Counted from the first letter of the stretch, positions 27,479-37,129 are shown. The stretch: DNA of 64,000 bases from Burkholderia cepacia (GCF_029962485.1 NZ_CP073637.1:186001-250000), one strand, 5' to 3'. Translations and numbers: made by a program. Notes: generated from the letters alone by a model not told the origin.

Positions 27479-27598
27479 CCGAGGAGCGTTGCGACGGACC
27501 CTCTGCGTCCGCCAGGCTCGGAAGGCTTCACCAAGCAGCCGTGCGGCGCGCGTTCAGCGTGTTGTCGCGCCGGCCCCGCTTCCTGAACGGCGCTCACG
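27479..27598 (+). promoter_or_regulatory. S-adenosylhomocysteine (SAH) riboswitch upstream of ahcY
   Basis: The sequence shows the SAH aptamer layout: CCGAGGAGCG at the 5' end, a GGAC/GTCC hairpin, then CCAGGCTCGG, a variable arm, and AACGGCGCTCAC at the 3' end. GAGCG (27484-27488) can pair with CGCTC (27591-27595) as P1, and CCGAG (27479-27483) with CTCGG (27517-27521) as the pseudoknot. In known cases SAH binding raises expression of SAH hydrolase, which is the gene downstream. Confidence 0.92.
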
Positions 27599-27634
27599 TC
27601 ACCAATCTAGAAACTTTTTAGAAAGGAGGGCGTG

Positions 27635-29053
27635 ATGAACGCCATTATCGATTCTAAGGCTTCCCACGATTACGTCGTCGCCGACATGGCGCTGGCCGGC
27701 TGGGGCCGCAAGGAACTCAACATCGCCGAGACCGAAATGCCGGGCCTCGTGCAGATCCGTGACGAATACAAGGCGCAGCAGCCGCTGAAGGGCGCGCGCA
27801 TCGCCGGTTCGCTGCACATGACGATCCAGACGGGCGTGCTGATCGAGACGCTGAAGGCGCTCGGCGCGGACGTCCGCTGGGCCTCGTGCAACATCTTCTC
27901 GACGCAGGATCACGCCGCGGCCGCGATCGTCGAAGCCGGCACGCCGGTGTTCGCGTTCAAGGGCGAGTCGCTCGACGAATACTGGGAGTTCTCGCACCGC
28001 ATCTTCGAATGGCCGAACGGTGAATTCGCGAACATGATCCTGGACGACGGCGGCGACGCAACGCTGCTGCTGATCCTCGGCTCGAAGGCCGAGAAGGACC
28101 GTTCGGTGATCGCGAAGCCGACCAACGAGGAAGAAGTCGCGCTGTACAAGTCGATCGCGAAGCACCTCGACGCGGACCCGACCTGGTACTCGACGCGCCT
28201 CGCGCACATCAAGGGCGTGACCGAAGAAACCACGACCGGCGTGCACCGCCTGTACCAGATGGAAAAGGACGGCCGCCTGCCGTTCCCGGCGTTCAACGTG
28301 AACGATTCGGTCACGAAGTCGAAGTTCGACAACCTGTACGGCTGCCGTGAATCGCTGGTCGACGGCATCAAGCGCGCGACCGACGTGATGATCGCGGGCA
28401 AGGTCGCGGTCGTTGCCGGCTACGGCGACGTGGGCAAGGGCTGCGCGCAGTCGCTGCGCGGCCTGGGCGCGACCGTGTGGGTCACCGAAATCGATCCGAT
28501 CTGCGCGCTGCAGGCGGCGATGGAAGGCTACCGCGTCGTGACGATGGAATACGCGGCCGACAAGGCCGACATCTTCGTGACGGCGACCGGCAACTTCCAC
28601 GTGATCGGCCACGACCACATGAAGGCGATGCGCCACAACGCGATCGTCTGCAACATCGGTCACTTCGACTCGGAAATCGACGTTGCGTCGACGCGCCAGT
28701 ACCAGTGGGAAAACATCAAGCCGCAGGTCGACCACATCATCTTCCCGGACGGCAAGCGCGTGATCCTGCTGGCGGAAGGCCGCCTCGTGAACCTCGGCTG
28801 CGCGACCGGCCACCCGTCGTTCGTGATGTCGAACTCGTTCGCGAACCAGACGCTCGCGCAGATCGAGCTGTTCGTGCGCGGCAACGAGTACGAGAACAAG
28901 GTGTACGTGCTGCCGAAGCATCTCGATGAAAAGGTCGCGCGCCTGCACCTCGCGCGCATCGGCGCGAACCTGTCCGTGCTGTCGGACGAGCAGGCTTCGT
29001 ACATCGGCGTGCAGAAGGACGGCCCGTTCAAGCCGAACCACTACCGCTACTGA
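27635..29053 (+). CDS. ahcY: Adenosylhomocysteinase (SAH hydrolase)
   Basis: A 472-residue NAD-dependent enzyme that splits S-adenosylhomocysteine into adenosine and homocysteine. Visible are the substrate segment TSEVT-like region and [20 protein letters not shown], the NAD-binding [15 protein letters not shown], and the C-terminal KPNHYRY. The ATG at 27635 has an AAGGAGGG ribosome site; a GTG three bases upstream is too close to it. It follows an SAH riboswitch and precedes metF, so it belongs to the methyl cycle. Confidence 0.97.
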   Translation: MNAIIDSKASHDYVVADMALAGWGRKELNIAETEMPGLVQIRDEYKAQQPLKGARIAGSLHMTIQTGVLIETLKALGADVRWASCNIFSTQDHAAAAIVEAGTPVFAFKGESLDEYWEFSHRIFEWPNGEFANMILDDGGDATLLLILGSKAEKDRSVIAKPTNEEEVALYKSIAKHLDADPTWYSTRLAHIKGVTEETTTGVHRLYQMEKDGRLPFPAFNVNDSVTKSKFDNLYGCRESLVDGIKRATDVMIAGKVAVVAGYGDVGKGCAQSLRGLGATVWVTEIDPICALQAAMEGYRVVTMEYAADKADIFVTATGNFHVIGHDHMKAMRHNAIVCNIGHFDSEIDVASTRQYQWENIKPQVDHIIFPDGKRVILLAEGRLVNLGCATGHPSFVMSNSFANQTLAQIELFVRGNEYENKVYVLPKHLDEKVARLHLARIGANLSVLSDEQASYIGVQKDGPFKPNHYRY

Positions 29054-29059
29054 TGCGTC

Positions 29060-29118
29060 GCGGCCGCCGCCGCGCCGTGCACGCCCCGCTGCGGGGCACA
29101 CGGCGCGGCGGTGGCCGC
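29060..29118. repeat. Long nested GC hairpin between ahcY and the next gene
   Basis: A 20-bp stem (29060-29079 with 29099-29118) has one G-U pair and encloses a second 6-bp stem with loop CTG. No T-tract follows. It may act as an RNA processing or attenuation structure within the ahcY-metF group. Confidence 0.85.
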
Positions 29119-29154
29119 TGATCGTACAGATCGACAACCGAACCGGAGCACTCC

Positions 29155-29508
29155 ATGAGCGTCATCCTCACCTGGGTCATCAACGCGCTCGCGCTGCTGA
29201 TCATCACGTATCTCGTGCCGTCGATCCACATCAAGAGCTTCGGCACCGCGCTGATCATCGCGGTCGTGCTGGGCCTGATCAACACGGTGATCCGTCCGGT
29301 GCTGATCCTGCTGACGCTGCCCGTGACGATCGTCACGCTCGGGGTATTCATCCTCGTCGTGAACGCGCTGTGCTTCTGGTTCGCGTCGTCGCTGCTGAAG
29401 GGCTTCGAGGTGTCGGGATTCTGGTCCGCGTTCTTCGGTTCGATCCTGTACAGCATCGTGTCGTGGCTGCTGTCCGCCCTGATCTTCGGCCAGCGCGACA
29501 TCGGCTGA
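29155..29508 (+). CDS. Phage holin family (YvlD-like) small membrane protein
   Basis: A 117-residue protein with four hydrophobic segments and the conserved NTVIRPVLILLTLPVTIVTLG block typical of the PF04020-type membrane family often called phage holin. There is no evidence that it is a true holin. It sits in the inner membrane between ahcY and metF. Function unknown. Confidence 0.85.
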   Translation: MSVILTWVINALALLIITYLVPSIHIKSFGTALIIAVVLGLINTVIRPVLILLTLPVTIVTLGVFILVVNALCFWFASSLLKGFEVSGFWSAFFGSILYSIVSWLLSALIFGQRDIG

Positions 29509-29542
29509 GGGCCGGCGGGCGCAGGCCCAACCCCATCGAATC

Positions 29543-30373
29543 ATGAAACCGATCGAACTTTCGTTTGAATTCTTCCCGCCCAAGACGGCGGACGGCGTCG
29601 AAAAGCTGCGCGCGACGCGTGCGCAGCTGCTGCCGCTGAAGCCGAAATTCGTCTCCGTGACGTTCGGCGCCGGCGGCTCGACGCAGCAGGGCACGCTCGA
29701 TACCGTGCTCGACATGCAGAAGGACGGCCTCGAGGCCGCGCCGCACCTGTCGTGCATCGGCTCGTCGCGCGACAGCCTGCGTGCGATCCTCGACCAGTAC
29801 CGCTCGCACGGCATCCGGCACATCGTCGCGCTGCGCGGCGACCTGCCGTCGGGGATGGGCGAGGTCGGCGAGCTGCGCTATGCGTCCGAGCTCGTCAGCT
29901 TCATCCGCGCCGAGCATGGCGACTGGTTCCACATCGAAGTCGCCGGCTATCCGGAGTACCACCCGCAATCGCGCTCGCCGAAGGCCGATCTCGAGAATTT
30001 CGCGCGCAAGGTGAAAGCCGGCGCGAATTCCGCGATCACGCAGTACTTCTTCAACGCCGACGCGTATTTCCGCTTCGTCGACGATGCGCGCAAGCTGGGC
30101 GTTGACGTGCCGATCGTGCCGGGCATCATGCCGATCACGAACTTCTCGCAGCTGATGCGCTTCTCCGAGATGTGCGGCGCGGAAGTGCCGCGCTGGGTCG
30201 CGCGCCGGCTCGAAAGCTTCGGCGACGATCGCGAGTCGATTCGCGCGTTCGGCGCGGACGTCGTCACGGGCCTGTGCCAGCGCCTGATCGATGCGGGCGT
30301 GCCGGGGCTGCATTTCTATACGCTGAACGCAGCGACCGCCACGCGGACGATCTGCGAACGGCTCGCCGTGTAA
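29543..30373 (+). CDS. metF: Methylenetetrahydrofolate reductase (NAD(P)H)
   Basis: A 276-residue flavoprotein that reduces 5,10-methylene-THF to 5-methyl-THF, the methyl donor for homocysteine. The family opening LSFEFFPPKT with the catalytic Glu is at the N-terminus, and FGAGGSTQQGT and ALRGDLP follow in the FAD-binding barrel. Its position after ahcY fits recycling of homocysteine to methionine. The length is typical of bacterial MetF. Confidence 0.96.
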   Translation: MKPIELSFEFFPPKTADGVEKLRATRAQLLPLKPKFVSVTFGAGGSTQQGTLDTVLDMQKDGLEAAPHLSCIGSSRDSLRAILDQYRSHGIRHIVALRGDLPSGMGEVGELRYASELVSFIRAEHGDWFHIEVAGYPEYHPQSRSPKADLENFARKVKAGANSAITQYFFNADAYFRFVDDARKLGVDVPIVPGIMPITNFSQLMRFSEMCGAEVPRWVARRLESFGDDRESIRAFGADVVTGLCQRLIDAGVPGLHFYTLNAATATRTICERLAV

Positions 30374-30397
30374 GCGCGGTCACGCGGTTGCATGCGC

Positions 30398-30434
30398 AAA
30401 AGCCCCGCCGGGTTCGCCGGCGGGGCTTTTTTTC
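30398..30434. terminator. Bidirectional terminator between metF and the amidase gene
   Basis: A 14-bp stem (30398-30411 with 30417-30430) is flanked by A residues on the left and T residues on the right, so it can stop transcripts from both convergent genes. Confidence 0.93.
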
Positions 30435-30467
30435 GATCGTGACGAAGGGCGAAAGCGCCTGCGCGCG

Positions 30468-31946
30468 TCAGCGCTGCGCCTGCATCAGCGGCGGGCGGCG
30501 GTCGAACCACGGCCGCGCCTGTTCGAGCTGCCGTGCCAGCTTGAGCAGCAGCGCTTCGTCGGCGTGGCGCGCGGCGAACTGCACGCCGATCGGCAACCCG
30601 CGCGCATTCCAGTACAGCGGCACAGACATCGCCGGCTGGCCGGTCAGGTTGAACAGCTCGGTGCAGCCGGCCCACGCGAAAGCCTTCTCCGATGATTTCG
30701 CGAGCATTTCCTTCAGCAGCGGCTTCACCGGCAGCGCGGCAACCAGCTTCATCTGTGCGGATTCGAACGGCGTCGGCTGCAGCTCGCCGATCTTCACCGG
30801 CGGCGCCGCGAGCGACGCGCACAGGATCGCGTCGTAGCGCGACACGAGGCCGGAAACCTGCACGGTCAGCTGACGTTGCCATTCGAGCACGTCCGGCAGG
30901 CGCGTGCGGGCGAGCCGCCGGCCGACCACGGCCATCGCCCATGTCGCTGCTTCGAATTCGCCGCGTCGCGGCGTGCGGCCGGTCAACTCGCGCGCGCCGA
31001 GCACCATCTCCTCGGCGATCGTCGCCCACAGCGTGAGGAAGGTTTCGGCCGCGCGCGCGTAGTCGACATGCAGCGTGGCCGGTTCGACGTGATGGCCGAG
31101 CGATTCGAGCAGCGCGGCCGCATCGTCGAGCGCGGCGCGCGTGTCGTCGGCGAGTGCCGGCGCGAGCATCGGATCGACGACGAGGCCGATCCGCAGCGGG
31201 CCGGGCGGCGTGTCGAGCGCGCCGAGGAAGGTGCCGGGCGCGCCGGGCGGCAGCGTCTGGCCGGTCGTCACGTCGAGCAGCAGCGCGCTGTCGCGCACGC
31301 TGCGCGATACCGCATGCTGGACGACCAGCTCGCCGTTCGACGGCAGGTCGACGAGCACCGGGTTGCGGCTCGGCTTCAGGCCGAACAGCCCGCAACACGA
31401 TGCGGGGATACGGATCGAGCCGCCGCCGTCGGACGCATGCGCGAGCGGCACGATGCCGGCCGCGACGGCTGCCGCGGCGCCGCCGCTCGAGCCGCCGGGC
31501 GTGTGGTCGAGATTCCACGGGTTGCGGCACGCGCCGAACAGCTCGGGTTCGGTGTACGGCATCTGGCCGATTTCCGACGTGTTGGTCTTGCCGAACACGT
31601 TCAGGCCCGCCGCGCGGCTGCGCGCGATCACCGGCGAATCGTCGGCCGGCACGAAATACCTGTAGTGCCGGCTGCCCATCGACAGCGGCAGCCCGGCGAC
31701 GGCCGCGCCGAGATCCTTGACGAGGTACGGCACGCCCGCGAACGGCGCATCGGCGCCCGGTTCGGGCGTGGCGGTCGCGCGCTGGCGCGCGGCTTCGTAA
31801 TCCTGCAGCACGATCGCGTTGATCGCGCCGTTGACCGCTTCGGCCTGGCCGATCGCGGCGTCGAGCAGTTCGCGCGGGCTGGCCTTGCGGTCGCGCACGA
31901 GCGCCGCGAGGCCGATCGCGTCATGCGCGAGATAGTCCGAGTGCAT
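30468..31946 (-). CDS. Amidase signature family protein
   Basis: A 492-residue amidase. The Ser-cisSer-Lys triad is visible: Lys77 in LVKDLG, the serines of TPGGSSGGAA near 153-154, and Ser177 in DGGGSIRIPAS. The enzyme hydrolyses an amide bond, but the substrate is unknown. It is not GatA, because no gatB or gatC is nearby. The ATG at 31946 gives the start MHSDYLAHDA; the longer frame adds 14 codons with no obvious support. It is transcribed toward metF. Confidence 0.9.
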   Translation of the reverse strand: MHSDYLAHDAIGLAALVRDRKASPRELLDAAIGQAEAVNGAINAIVLQDYEAARQRATATPEPGADAPFAGVPYLVKDLGAAVAGLPLSMGSRHYRYFVPADDSPVIARSRAAGLNVFGKTNTSEIGQMPYTEPELFGACRNPWNLDHTPGGSSGGAAAAVAAGIVPLAHASDGGGSIRIPASCCGLFGLKPSRNPVLVDLPSNGELVVQHAVSRSVRDSALLLDVTTGQTLPPGAPGTFLGALDTPPGPLRIGLVVDPMLAPALADDTRAALDDAAALLESLGHHVEPATLHVDYARAAETFLTLWATIAEEMVLGARELTGRTPRRGEFEAATWAMAVVGRRLARTRLPDVLEWQRQLTVQVSGLVSRYDAILCASLAAPPVKIGELQPTPFESAQMKLVAALPVKPLLKEMLAKSSEKAFAWAGCTELFNLTGQPAMSVPLYWNARGLPIGVQFAARHADEALLLKLARQLEQARPWFDRRPPLMQAQR

Positions 31947-31991
31947 CGCAGTCACCCCCGTTGTGACTCGTGGCGATGATGGGAGCATAAC

Positions 31992-32015
31992 GCGGGCCCG
32001 GCGCGCCGGGCCCGC
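31992..32015 (-). terminator. GC palindrome after the dienelactone hydrolase gene
   Basis: A perfect 24-base palindrome (gcgggcccggcg with its complement) lies 13 bases past the stop on the minus strand. No T-run of useful length follows, so it is only a possible terminator. Confidence 0.4.
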
Positions 32016-32027
32016 AGCCGCGCACGA

Positions 32028-32720
32028 TTACAGGTGCTCGGCGAGGAACGTCAGCGTGCGGCCATGCGCGAGCGCCGATGCGCGCTGGTTGTACGACGCG
32101 CGGTCCGTGCAGTTGAAGCCGTGCTCGGCGCCCGGGTACACGTGGAAAGACGCGTGACCATGGCCGGCGAACGCGGCCTTCACTTCGTCGACGGCCGTCA
32201 GCGGGATGCCGTGGTCGTTTTCCGCGTAATGGAACAGGATCGGCTGCGTGACCTTGCCGGCGAGGTCGAGTGCATTCTGGATGCCGCCGCCATAATAGGA
32301 CACCGCCGCATCGAGCTTGCCGGTCGCGGCGGAGCGGTACGCGAGCTGGCCGCCGAAGCAGTAGCCGATCGCGGCGACCTTGCCGGCCACTTCGGGGCGT
32401 GCGCGCAACGCGTCGGCTGCCGCGCCGATGTCGGCAACCGCGAGACCCACGTCGGTCTTCTTCATCAGCTCGATGCCCTTGTCGCGATCCGCGCCTTCGT
32501 AGGTCAGCTCGACGCGCGGCTGCGTGCGCCAGAACACGTCCGGCGCGAGCGCGACGAAGCCGTCGGATGCGTACTGGTCGGCGACCGCGCGGATGTGCGA
32601 GTTCACGCCGAAGATCTCCTGGATGATGATGACGGCAGGGCCCTTGCCGCGCTTGGGCAGCGCGAGATAGCCACCGAAGCTGTCGTTACCGGTCGGGATG
32701 TCGATCCATTGGGCAGTCAC
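32028..32720 (-). CDS. Dienelactone hydrolase family protein
   Basis: A 230-residue alpha/beta hydrolase with the Cys-Asp-His triad of dienelactone hydrolases: Cys121 in GYCFGG, Asp168 in AENDHG and His199 in GAEHGF. Glu35 in IIQEIFG is the residue that activates the Cys in this family. It starts at GTG with an AGGAG ribosome site. The gene is outside any chlorocatechol cluster, so the natural substrate may be another lactone or ester. Confidence 0.92.
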   Translation of the reverse strand: MTAQWIDIPTGNDSFGGYLALPKRGKGPAVIIIQEIFGVNSHIRAVADQYASDGFVALAPDVFWRTQPRVELTYEGADRDKGIELMKKTDVGLAVADIGAAADALRARPEVAGKVAAIGYCFGGQLAYRSAATGKLDAAVSYYGGGIQNALDLAGKVTQPILFHYAENDHGIPLTAVDEVKAAFAGHGHASFHVYPGAEHGFNCTDRASYNQRASALAHGRTLTFLAEHL

Positions 32721-32943
32721 GTTCTGAACTCCTGGCGAACGGGATGCGCGGTGCGCACCCCGGGGTGAAAGAGGGCGGCCTAGTGTGCCATCAATCGTCG
32801 GGTGATGCAGGGCGCGCGCCTGCTTCTCGCGCAGCGATCGTTTCGATCTCGATTATTCATTTTTCGGCGCCGCGCCGCTTCGATAGAGTCGATGTGCCGG
32901 CCTTTACAAAGCGCTTTCGCGCATCGTCATCGAAGGATTCGCC

Positions 32944-34023
32944 ATGTCTGCCCGTCTGTTTTCCACCCCCTTTTCCGAACGCTTCGGCCTGCGCCTGCCG
33001 CTCGTGCAGGCGCCGATGGTCGGTGCGACCACGACCGCGATGGTCGCCGCCGCATCGAACGCCGGCGCGCTCGGCAGCCTCGGCGCCGCCGCCTTCGCGC
33101 CCGAGCGCCTCGCCACCGAAGTCGACGCCATTCGCGCGGCCACCGATCGCCCGTTCGCGGTCAACCTGTTCGTGCTGCCGGATGCCACGCCCGATGCGGC
33201 GACCGTCGCGCGGGCACTGGCCGCGATCGACCCGCTGAACGCGGCGCTCGGCTTGCCGCCGGGTACCGCGCCGGCCCGCTATGCGCCCGACTTCCGCGCG
33301 CAGCTCGATGCGCTCGTGGCGCTGCGCGTGCCGGTCGCGAGCTTCACGTTCGGCGTGCTCGACGCGGCCGACGTCGCGCGCCTGAAGGCGGCCGGCACCT
33401 ATGTGATCGGTACCGCGACGCACGTGGCCGAAGGGCTCGCGTGGCAAGCGGCCGGTGCCGACGCGCTGTCCGCGCAGGGCGCCGAGGCGGGCGGCCATCG
33501 TGGCACGTTCATCGGTTCCGCCGACGATGCCCTGATCGGCACGCTCGCGCTCGTGCCGCAGCTCGTCGACGCGACCGGCCTGCCCGTGCTCGCCGCGGGC
33601 GGCATCATGGACGGCCGCGGGATCGCGGCCGCGCTCGCGCTCGGCGCGCAGGGCGCCCAGCTCGGCACCGCGTTCCTCACCTGTATGGAAAGCGCGATCG
33701 CGGCGGACTGGAAGGCGCGCCTGCTCGCGAGCACCGATACGTCGACACAGGTCACGCGGGCGATTACCGGCCGCCATGCGCGCGGGTTGCGCAACACGCT
33801 GATGGCGCGGCTCGGTGAACATGTGGCCGACGTCGCGCCGTACCCGGTGCAGAACGCGCTGACGCAGCCGCTGCGCCAGGCCGCCGCGCGCGCGAACGAC
33901 GGTGATTACCTGTCGTTGTGGGCCGGGCAGGGTGCGCCGCTTGCGAGGCGGCGCGGCGACGCGCTGACGACGTCACAGCTCGTCGCGGCGCTCGATGCCG
34001 AATGGCGTGCATCGGCCGCCTGA
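32944..34023 (+). CDS. Nitronate monooxygenase family flavoprotein
   Basis: A 359-residue FMN-dependent TIM-barrel protein related to 2-nitropropane dioxygenase. Key parts are the opening PLVQAPMVG, the glycine loop AGALGSLG, His185 in AEAGGHRGTF, which matches the catalytic His, and PVLAAGGIMDGRG for the FMN phosphate. Class I members detoxify propionate-3-nitronate. AAGGA lies 13 bases upstream of the ATG. It is divergent from the dienelactone hydrolase gene. Confidence 0.9.
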   Translation: MSARLFSTPFSERFGLRLPLVQAPMVGATTTAMVAAASNAGALGSLGAAAFAPERLATEVDAIRAATDRPFAVNLFVLPDATPDAATVARALAAIDPLNAALGLPPGTAPARYAPDFRAQLDALVALRVPVASFTFGVLDAADVARLKAAGTYVIGTATHVAEGLAWQAAGADALSAQGAEAGGHRGTFIGSADDALIGTLALVPQLVDATGLPVLAAGGIMDGRGIAAALALGAQGAQLGTAFLTCMESAIAADWKARLLASTDTSTQVTRAITGRHARGLRNTLMARLGEHVADVAPYPVQNALTQPLRQAAARANDGDYLSLWAGQGAPLARRRGDALTTSQLVAALDAEWRASAA

Positions 34024-34442
34024 ATCGTTCATATCGGACGACGAAACGCGCGTGTTGTCACGCGCGTTTCATTCAATGATCCCGGGCACAAAATACCGAA
34101 TCGAAATGACCCGGGAATCTTTTAAAACGACCTTTCATCGGGTCGCCATGAATTAGCGGAAACCCTTATCCAGCGGGGCTCGCGGCGATATTCGAGTAGT
34201 CATTCCAAAGTGTGCATATCAGTAGTGTTACCACTACCCCAAAAAAGTCCCACAAATTAATTTGATCACCTACACTTGCGCGCAAGTACGGACGGGTGGC
34301 TGCTAAAAGCGGCTGTTTTCACGTGCTTGAGGCCAAGTGCATGAACGATGCAACCGGCGAATCGTCCAGTGATTGCAAACACAGGGATGGCAGCGGGGCA
34401 CCGGGCGATGGCGTTTTATTGGGACCGAAACTGGAGACTTAC
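34024..34442. other. Intergenic region with a hairpin and two dyads ahead of the binding-protein gene
   Basis: It holds a 12-bp stem (34043-34054 with 34059-34070), likely a terminator for the nitronate monooxygenase gene. It then holds an inverted repeat GTAGTG-TTAC-CACTAC at 34222-34237 and a perfect 14-base palindrome ACTTGCGCGCAAGT at 34274-34287. The two dyads are candidate operator sites for the downstream ABC binding protein. Confidence 0.55.
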
Positions 34443-35585
34443 ATGAATATCAAGATGCAAAAGCTGTTGCCGATCACCGCCGCGGCGATGCTGTGCGTTG
34501 CAGCTGCAAGCAACGCGGCCGCCGATCAAGTCGTCAAGATCGGCCACGTCGCGCCCTTGACGGGCGGTATTGCACACCTGGGCAAGGACAACGAAAACGG
34601 CGCACGTCTCGCAGTTGAAGAGATCAACGCGAAGGGTCTCACGGTCGGCGGCCAGAAAATCACGCTGCAACTCGACCCGCAGGATGACGCGGCCGACCCG
34701 CGGCAGGCCACGCAGGTTGCGCAGAAGCTCGTCGACGACAAGGTCGTCGCCGTGGTCGGCCACCTGAACTCGGGCACGTCGATCCCGGCCTCGAAGATCT
34801 ACAGCGATGCGGGCATCGTGCAGATCTCGCCGTCGGCGACCAACCCGGCCTACACGCAGCAAGGCTTCAAGACCACGTACCGCGTGGTCGCGACCGATGC
34901 GCAACAGGGCCCGGCACTGGCGAACTACGCGCACTCGAAGGGTATCAAGAGCGTGGCGGTGGTCGACGATTCGACCGCCTACGGCCAGGGTCTCGCGAAC
35001 GAGTTCGAGAAGAAGGCGAAGGCGCTCGGCCTGAAGGTGATGTCGCATGACGCGACGAACGACAAGGCCGTCGACTTCCGCGCGATTCTGACCAAGATCA
35101 AGGGCGAGAATCCGGACGCGATCATGTACGGCGGCATGGACGCCACCGGCGGCCCGTTCGCGAAACAGGCAAAGCAGCTCGGCCTGCGCGCGAAGATCCT
35201 CGCGGGCGACGGCGTGTGCACGGAAAAGCTGGCCGACCTGGCCGGCGACGCGACCGACAACGTGGTGTGCTCGGAAGCCGGTGCTTCGCTCGAGAAGATG
35301 TCGGGCGGCGCAGCGTTCAAGGCGAAGTACGAGAAGCGCTTCGGCCAGCCGATCCAGATCTACGCACCGTTCACGTATGACGCCGTGTACATCATCGTCG
35401 ATGCGATGAAGCGCTCGAACTCGACGGATCCGGCGAAGATCCTCGCCGCGATGCCTGCGACGAACTACTCGGGCGTGATCGGCACGACGACCTTCGACTC
35501 GAAGGGCGACCTGCAGCACGGCGTGATCTCGCTGTACAACTACAAGGGCGGCAAGAAGTCGCTGCTCGACGAAGTGAAGATGTAA
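34443..35585 (+). CDS. Branched-chain amino acid ABC transporter substrate-binding protein
   Basis: A 380-residue periplasmic binding protein of the LivJ/LivK class. A signal peptide of about 26 residues ends at NAAADQ. The mature protein starts VVKIGHVAPLTGGIAHLGKDNENGA, the family opening, and has two Rossmann-like lobes. GGAG precedes the ATG at 34443. No permease or ATPase genes follow, so it works with a transporter encoded elsewhere. Ligand inferred from family only. Confidence 0.92.
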   Translation: MNIKMQKLLPITAAAMLCVAAASNAAADQVVKIGHVAPLTGGIAHLGKDNENGARLAVEEINAKGLTVGGQKITLQLDPQDDAADPRQATQVAQKLVDDKVVAVVGHLNSGTSIPASKIYSDAGIVQISPSATNPAYTQQGFKTTYRVVATDAQQGPALANYAHSKGIKSVAVVDDSTAYGQGLANEFEKKAKALGLKVMSHDATNDKAVDFRAILTKIKGENPDAIMYGGMDATGGPFAKQAKQLGLRAKILAGDGVCTEKLADLAGDATDNVVCSEAGASLEKMSGGAAFKAKYEKRFGQPIQIYAPFTYDAVYIIVDAMKRSNSTDPAKILAAMPATNYSGVIGTTTFDSKGDLQHGVISLYNYKGGKKSLLDEVKM

Positions 35586-35611
35586 CGCGCCTAGCGGCCG
35601 ACAGAAGGGGT

Positions 35612-35650
35612 GAAAGCGCGCATGCGGCAACGCATGCGCGCTTTCTTTTT
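35612..35650 (+). terminator. Rho-independent terminator of the binding-protein gene
   Basis: A perfect 15-bp stem (35612-35626 with 35631-35645) with GCAA loop ends in TTTTT. The convergent MFS gene ends at 35689 and may share it. Confidence 0.93.
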
Positions 35651-35688
35651 GGCCGCTCGGGCCGCTCGGGCCGATGAGCGCCGTGCCG

Positions 35689-36906
35689 TCAGATTTTCAG
35701 GTGGGCGAGCACCTTCGGCGCGATGATCGCGACGAGCGCCGCGCATAGCGCGACGACGGACAGGCCGATCGTCAGGTTCGCGGCCTGCGCGACCGCACCG
35801 ATCACGACCGGACCGAACAGCAGTCCGAAATACGCGAGTCCCGCCACGTGCGCGAGCCCTTCGGCCGCGTGGATGCCCTTGACGCGCGCGGCGGCGGCGA
35901 ACAGCACGGGCATCATGTTCGCGAGGCCGAGGCCCATCAGCGTGAAGCCGGTCAGCACCGCGACGGGATTCGGCAGCAGCAGCGCGCCGATCATCCCCGC
36001 GCATGCGAGCGACGCGCTCGCGAATACGAGCTGCGGCGCGCCGAAGCGCGCCCGCACGGCGTCGCCCGCGAAGCGCGCGATGGCCATCCCGCCGGAGAAC
36101 GCCGCATAGGCGGCGCTCGCGAGTGCGGGGCTCGCCGCGACGACGTCGCGCATGTAGACCGTCGCCCAGTCGTACATCGCACCTTCGGCGATCAGTGCGA
36201 TCAGCGCGATGCCGCCGAGCATCCACAACGCGGGCGAGCGCCAGCGGTTGCCGCCGCCGTGCGCGTGTTCGTGGTGCGGCACATGCGGCAGCACGGCCGG
36301 GCTGGCGGCCACGAGTACCGCGGCGCTCACGGCTGCCGCGAGCGCGAGATGCACGGCCGGCGCCATGCCGGCCGACAGCAGCGCGCCGCCGGCGGCCGCG
36401 CCCGACATCCCGCCGATGCTGAACATCCCGTGCAGCGACGACATGATCGGCTTGCCGAGCGCGATCTCGACCGCGCTGGCCTCGGCGTTCATCGCGACAT
36501 CGAGCGTCGCCATCGAGAAGCCGAACAGCGCGAGCACCGCGAGCAGCATCCAGTAGTCGGGCACGACGAGGATCAGCGCCGCGCACGCGGACATCACGAG
36601 CCCGCCCGTGACACATGCGGTGCGCGAGCCGACGCGGGTGATCCAGCGCGCGATGGTCAGCATCGCGGCGATCGAGCCGCCGGCGACCGCGAACAGCGCG
36701 ATCGACAGCAGGCCGGGGCTCAGCGCGAACTTGTCGCGCACGGTCGGCACGTGCACGCCCCATGACGCGTACATCATGCCGGCAACGAAGAACAGCGCCA
36801 TGGACGCCGTGCGCGCGCGCTGGCGGGCCGGCAGCGGCAGCACGCGATGCGCGTCGGGCGGCGCGGCGAACGGGGACGACGATTCGGGAGAAGAGGATTC
36901 GGACAC
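35689..36906 (-). CDS. Major facilitator superfamily transporter
   Basis: A 405-residue inner-membrane carrier with about twelve hydrophobic segments. The first segment (MALFFVAGMMYASWGVHVP) is followed by RDKFALSPGLLSIALF, and a cytoplasmic His-rich loop (HHEHAHGGG) divides the halves. The start is unsure: a GTG at 36906 gives VSESSSPESS, and a GTG at 36930 would add 8 residues; neither has a strong ribosome site. Substrate unknown. It is divergent from the FMN-binding gene. Confidence 0.85.
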   Translation of the reverse strand: MSESSSPESSSPFAAPPDAHRVLPLPARQRARTASMALFFVAGMMYASWGVHVPTVRDKFALSPGLLSIALFAVAGGSIAAMLTIARWITRVGSRTACVTGGLVMSACAALILVVPDYWMLLAVLALFGFSMATLDVAMNAEASAVEIALGKPIMSSLHGMFSIGGMSGAAAGGALLSAGMAPAVHLALAAAVSAAVLVAASPAVLPHVPHHEHAHGGGNRWRSPALWMLGGIALIALIAEGAMYDWATVYMRDVVAASPALASAAYAAFSGGMAIARFAGDAVRARFGAPQLVFASASLACAGMIGALLLPNPVAVLTGFTLMGLGLANMMPVLFAAAARVKGIHAAEGLAHVAGLAYFGLLFGPVVIGAVAQAANLTIGLSVVALCAALVAIIAPKVLAHLKI

Positions 36907-37129
36907 GGGAAGGCTCGTCAAGAAATGCACGGACGCACGCAGCGTCCGTCGGAATCGTCCGATTCTATCGAACCGCTTACGATCCTGCCGGGTGCTGTCC
37001 GTTCGACCGACGATCGGGCGGCCGGGCAACATCGGCCGTTCGACCGATGCGCGGCGCGCCGCGTCGGCGGGTAACATCGAAGCGCATGCGGCACGAACGA
37101 TGCGCCGCCCTTCGACCGCAGGAGTCCTC

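Noticed and set aside
29155..29508. Reading the holin-family gene as a phage remnant
   Set aside because: The family name is historical; the gene lies in a stable housekeeping group without any phage genes.
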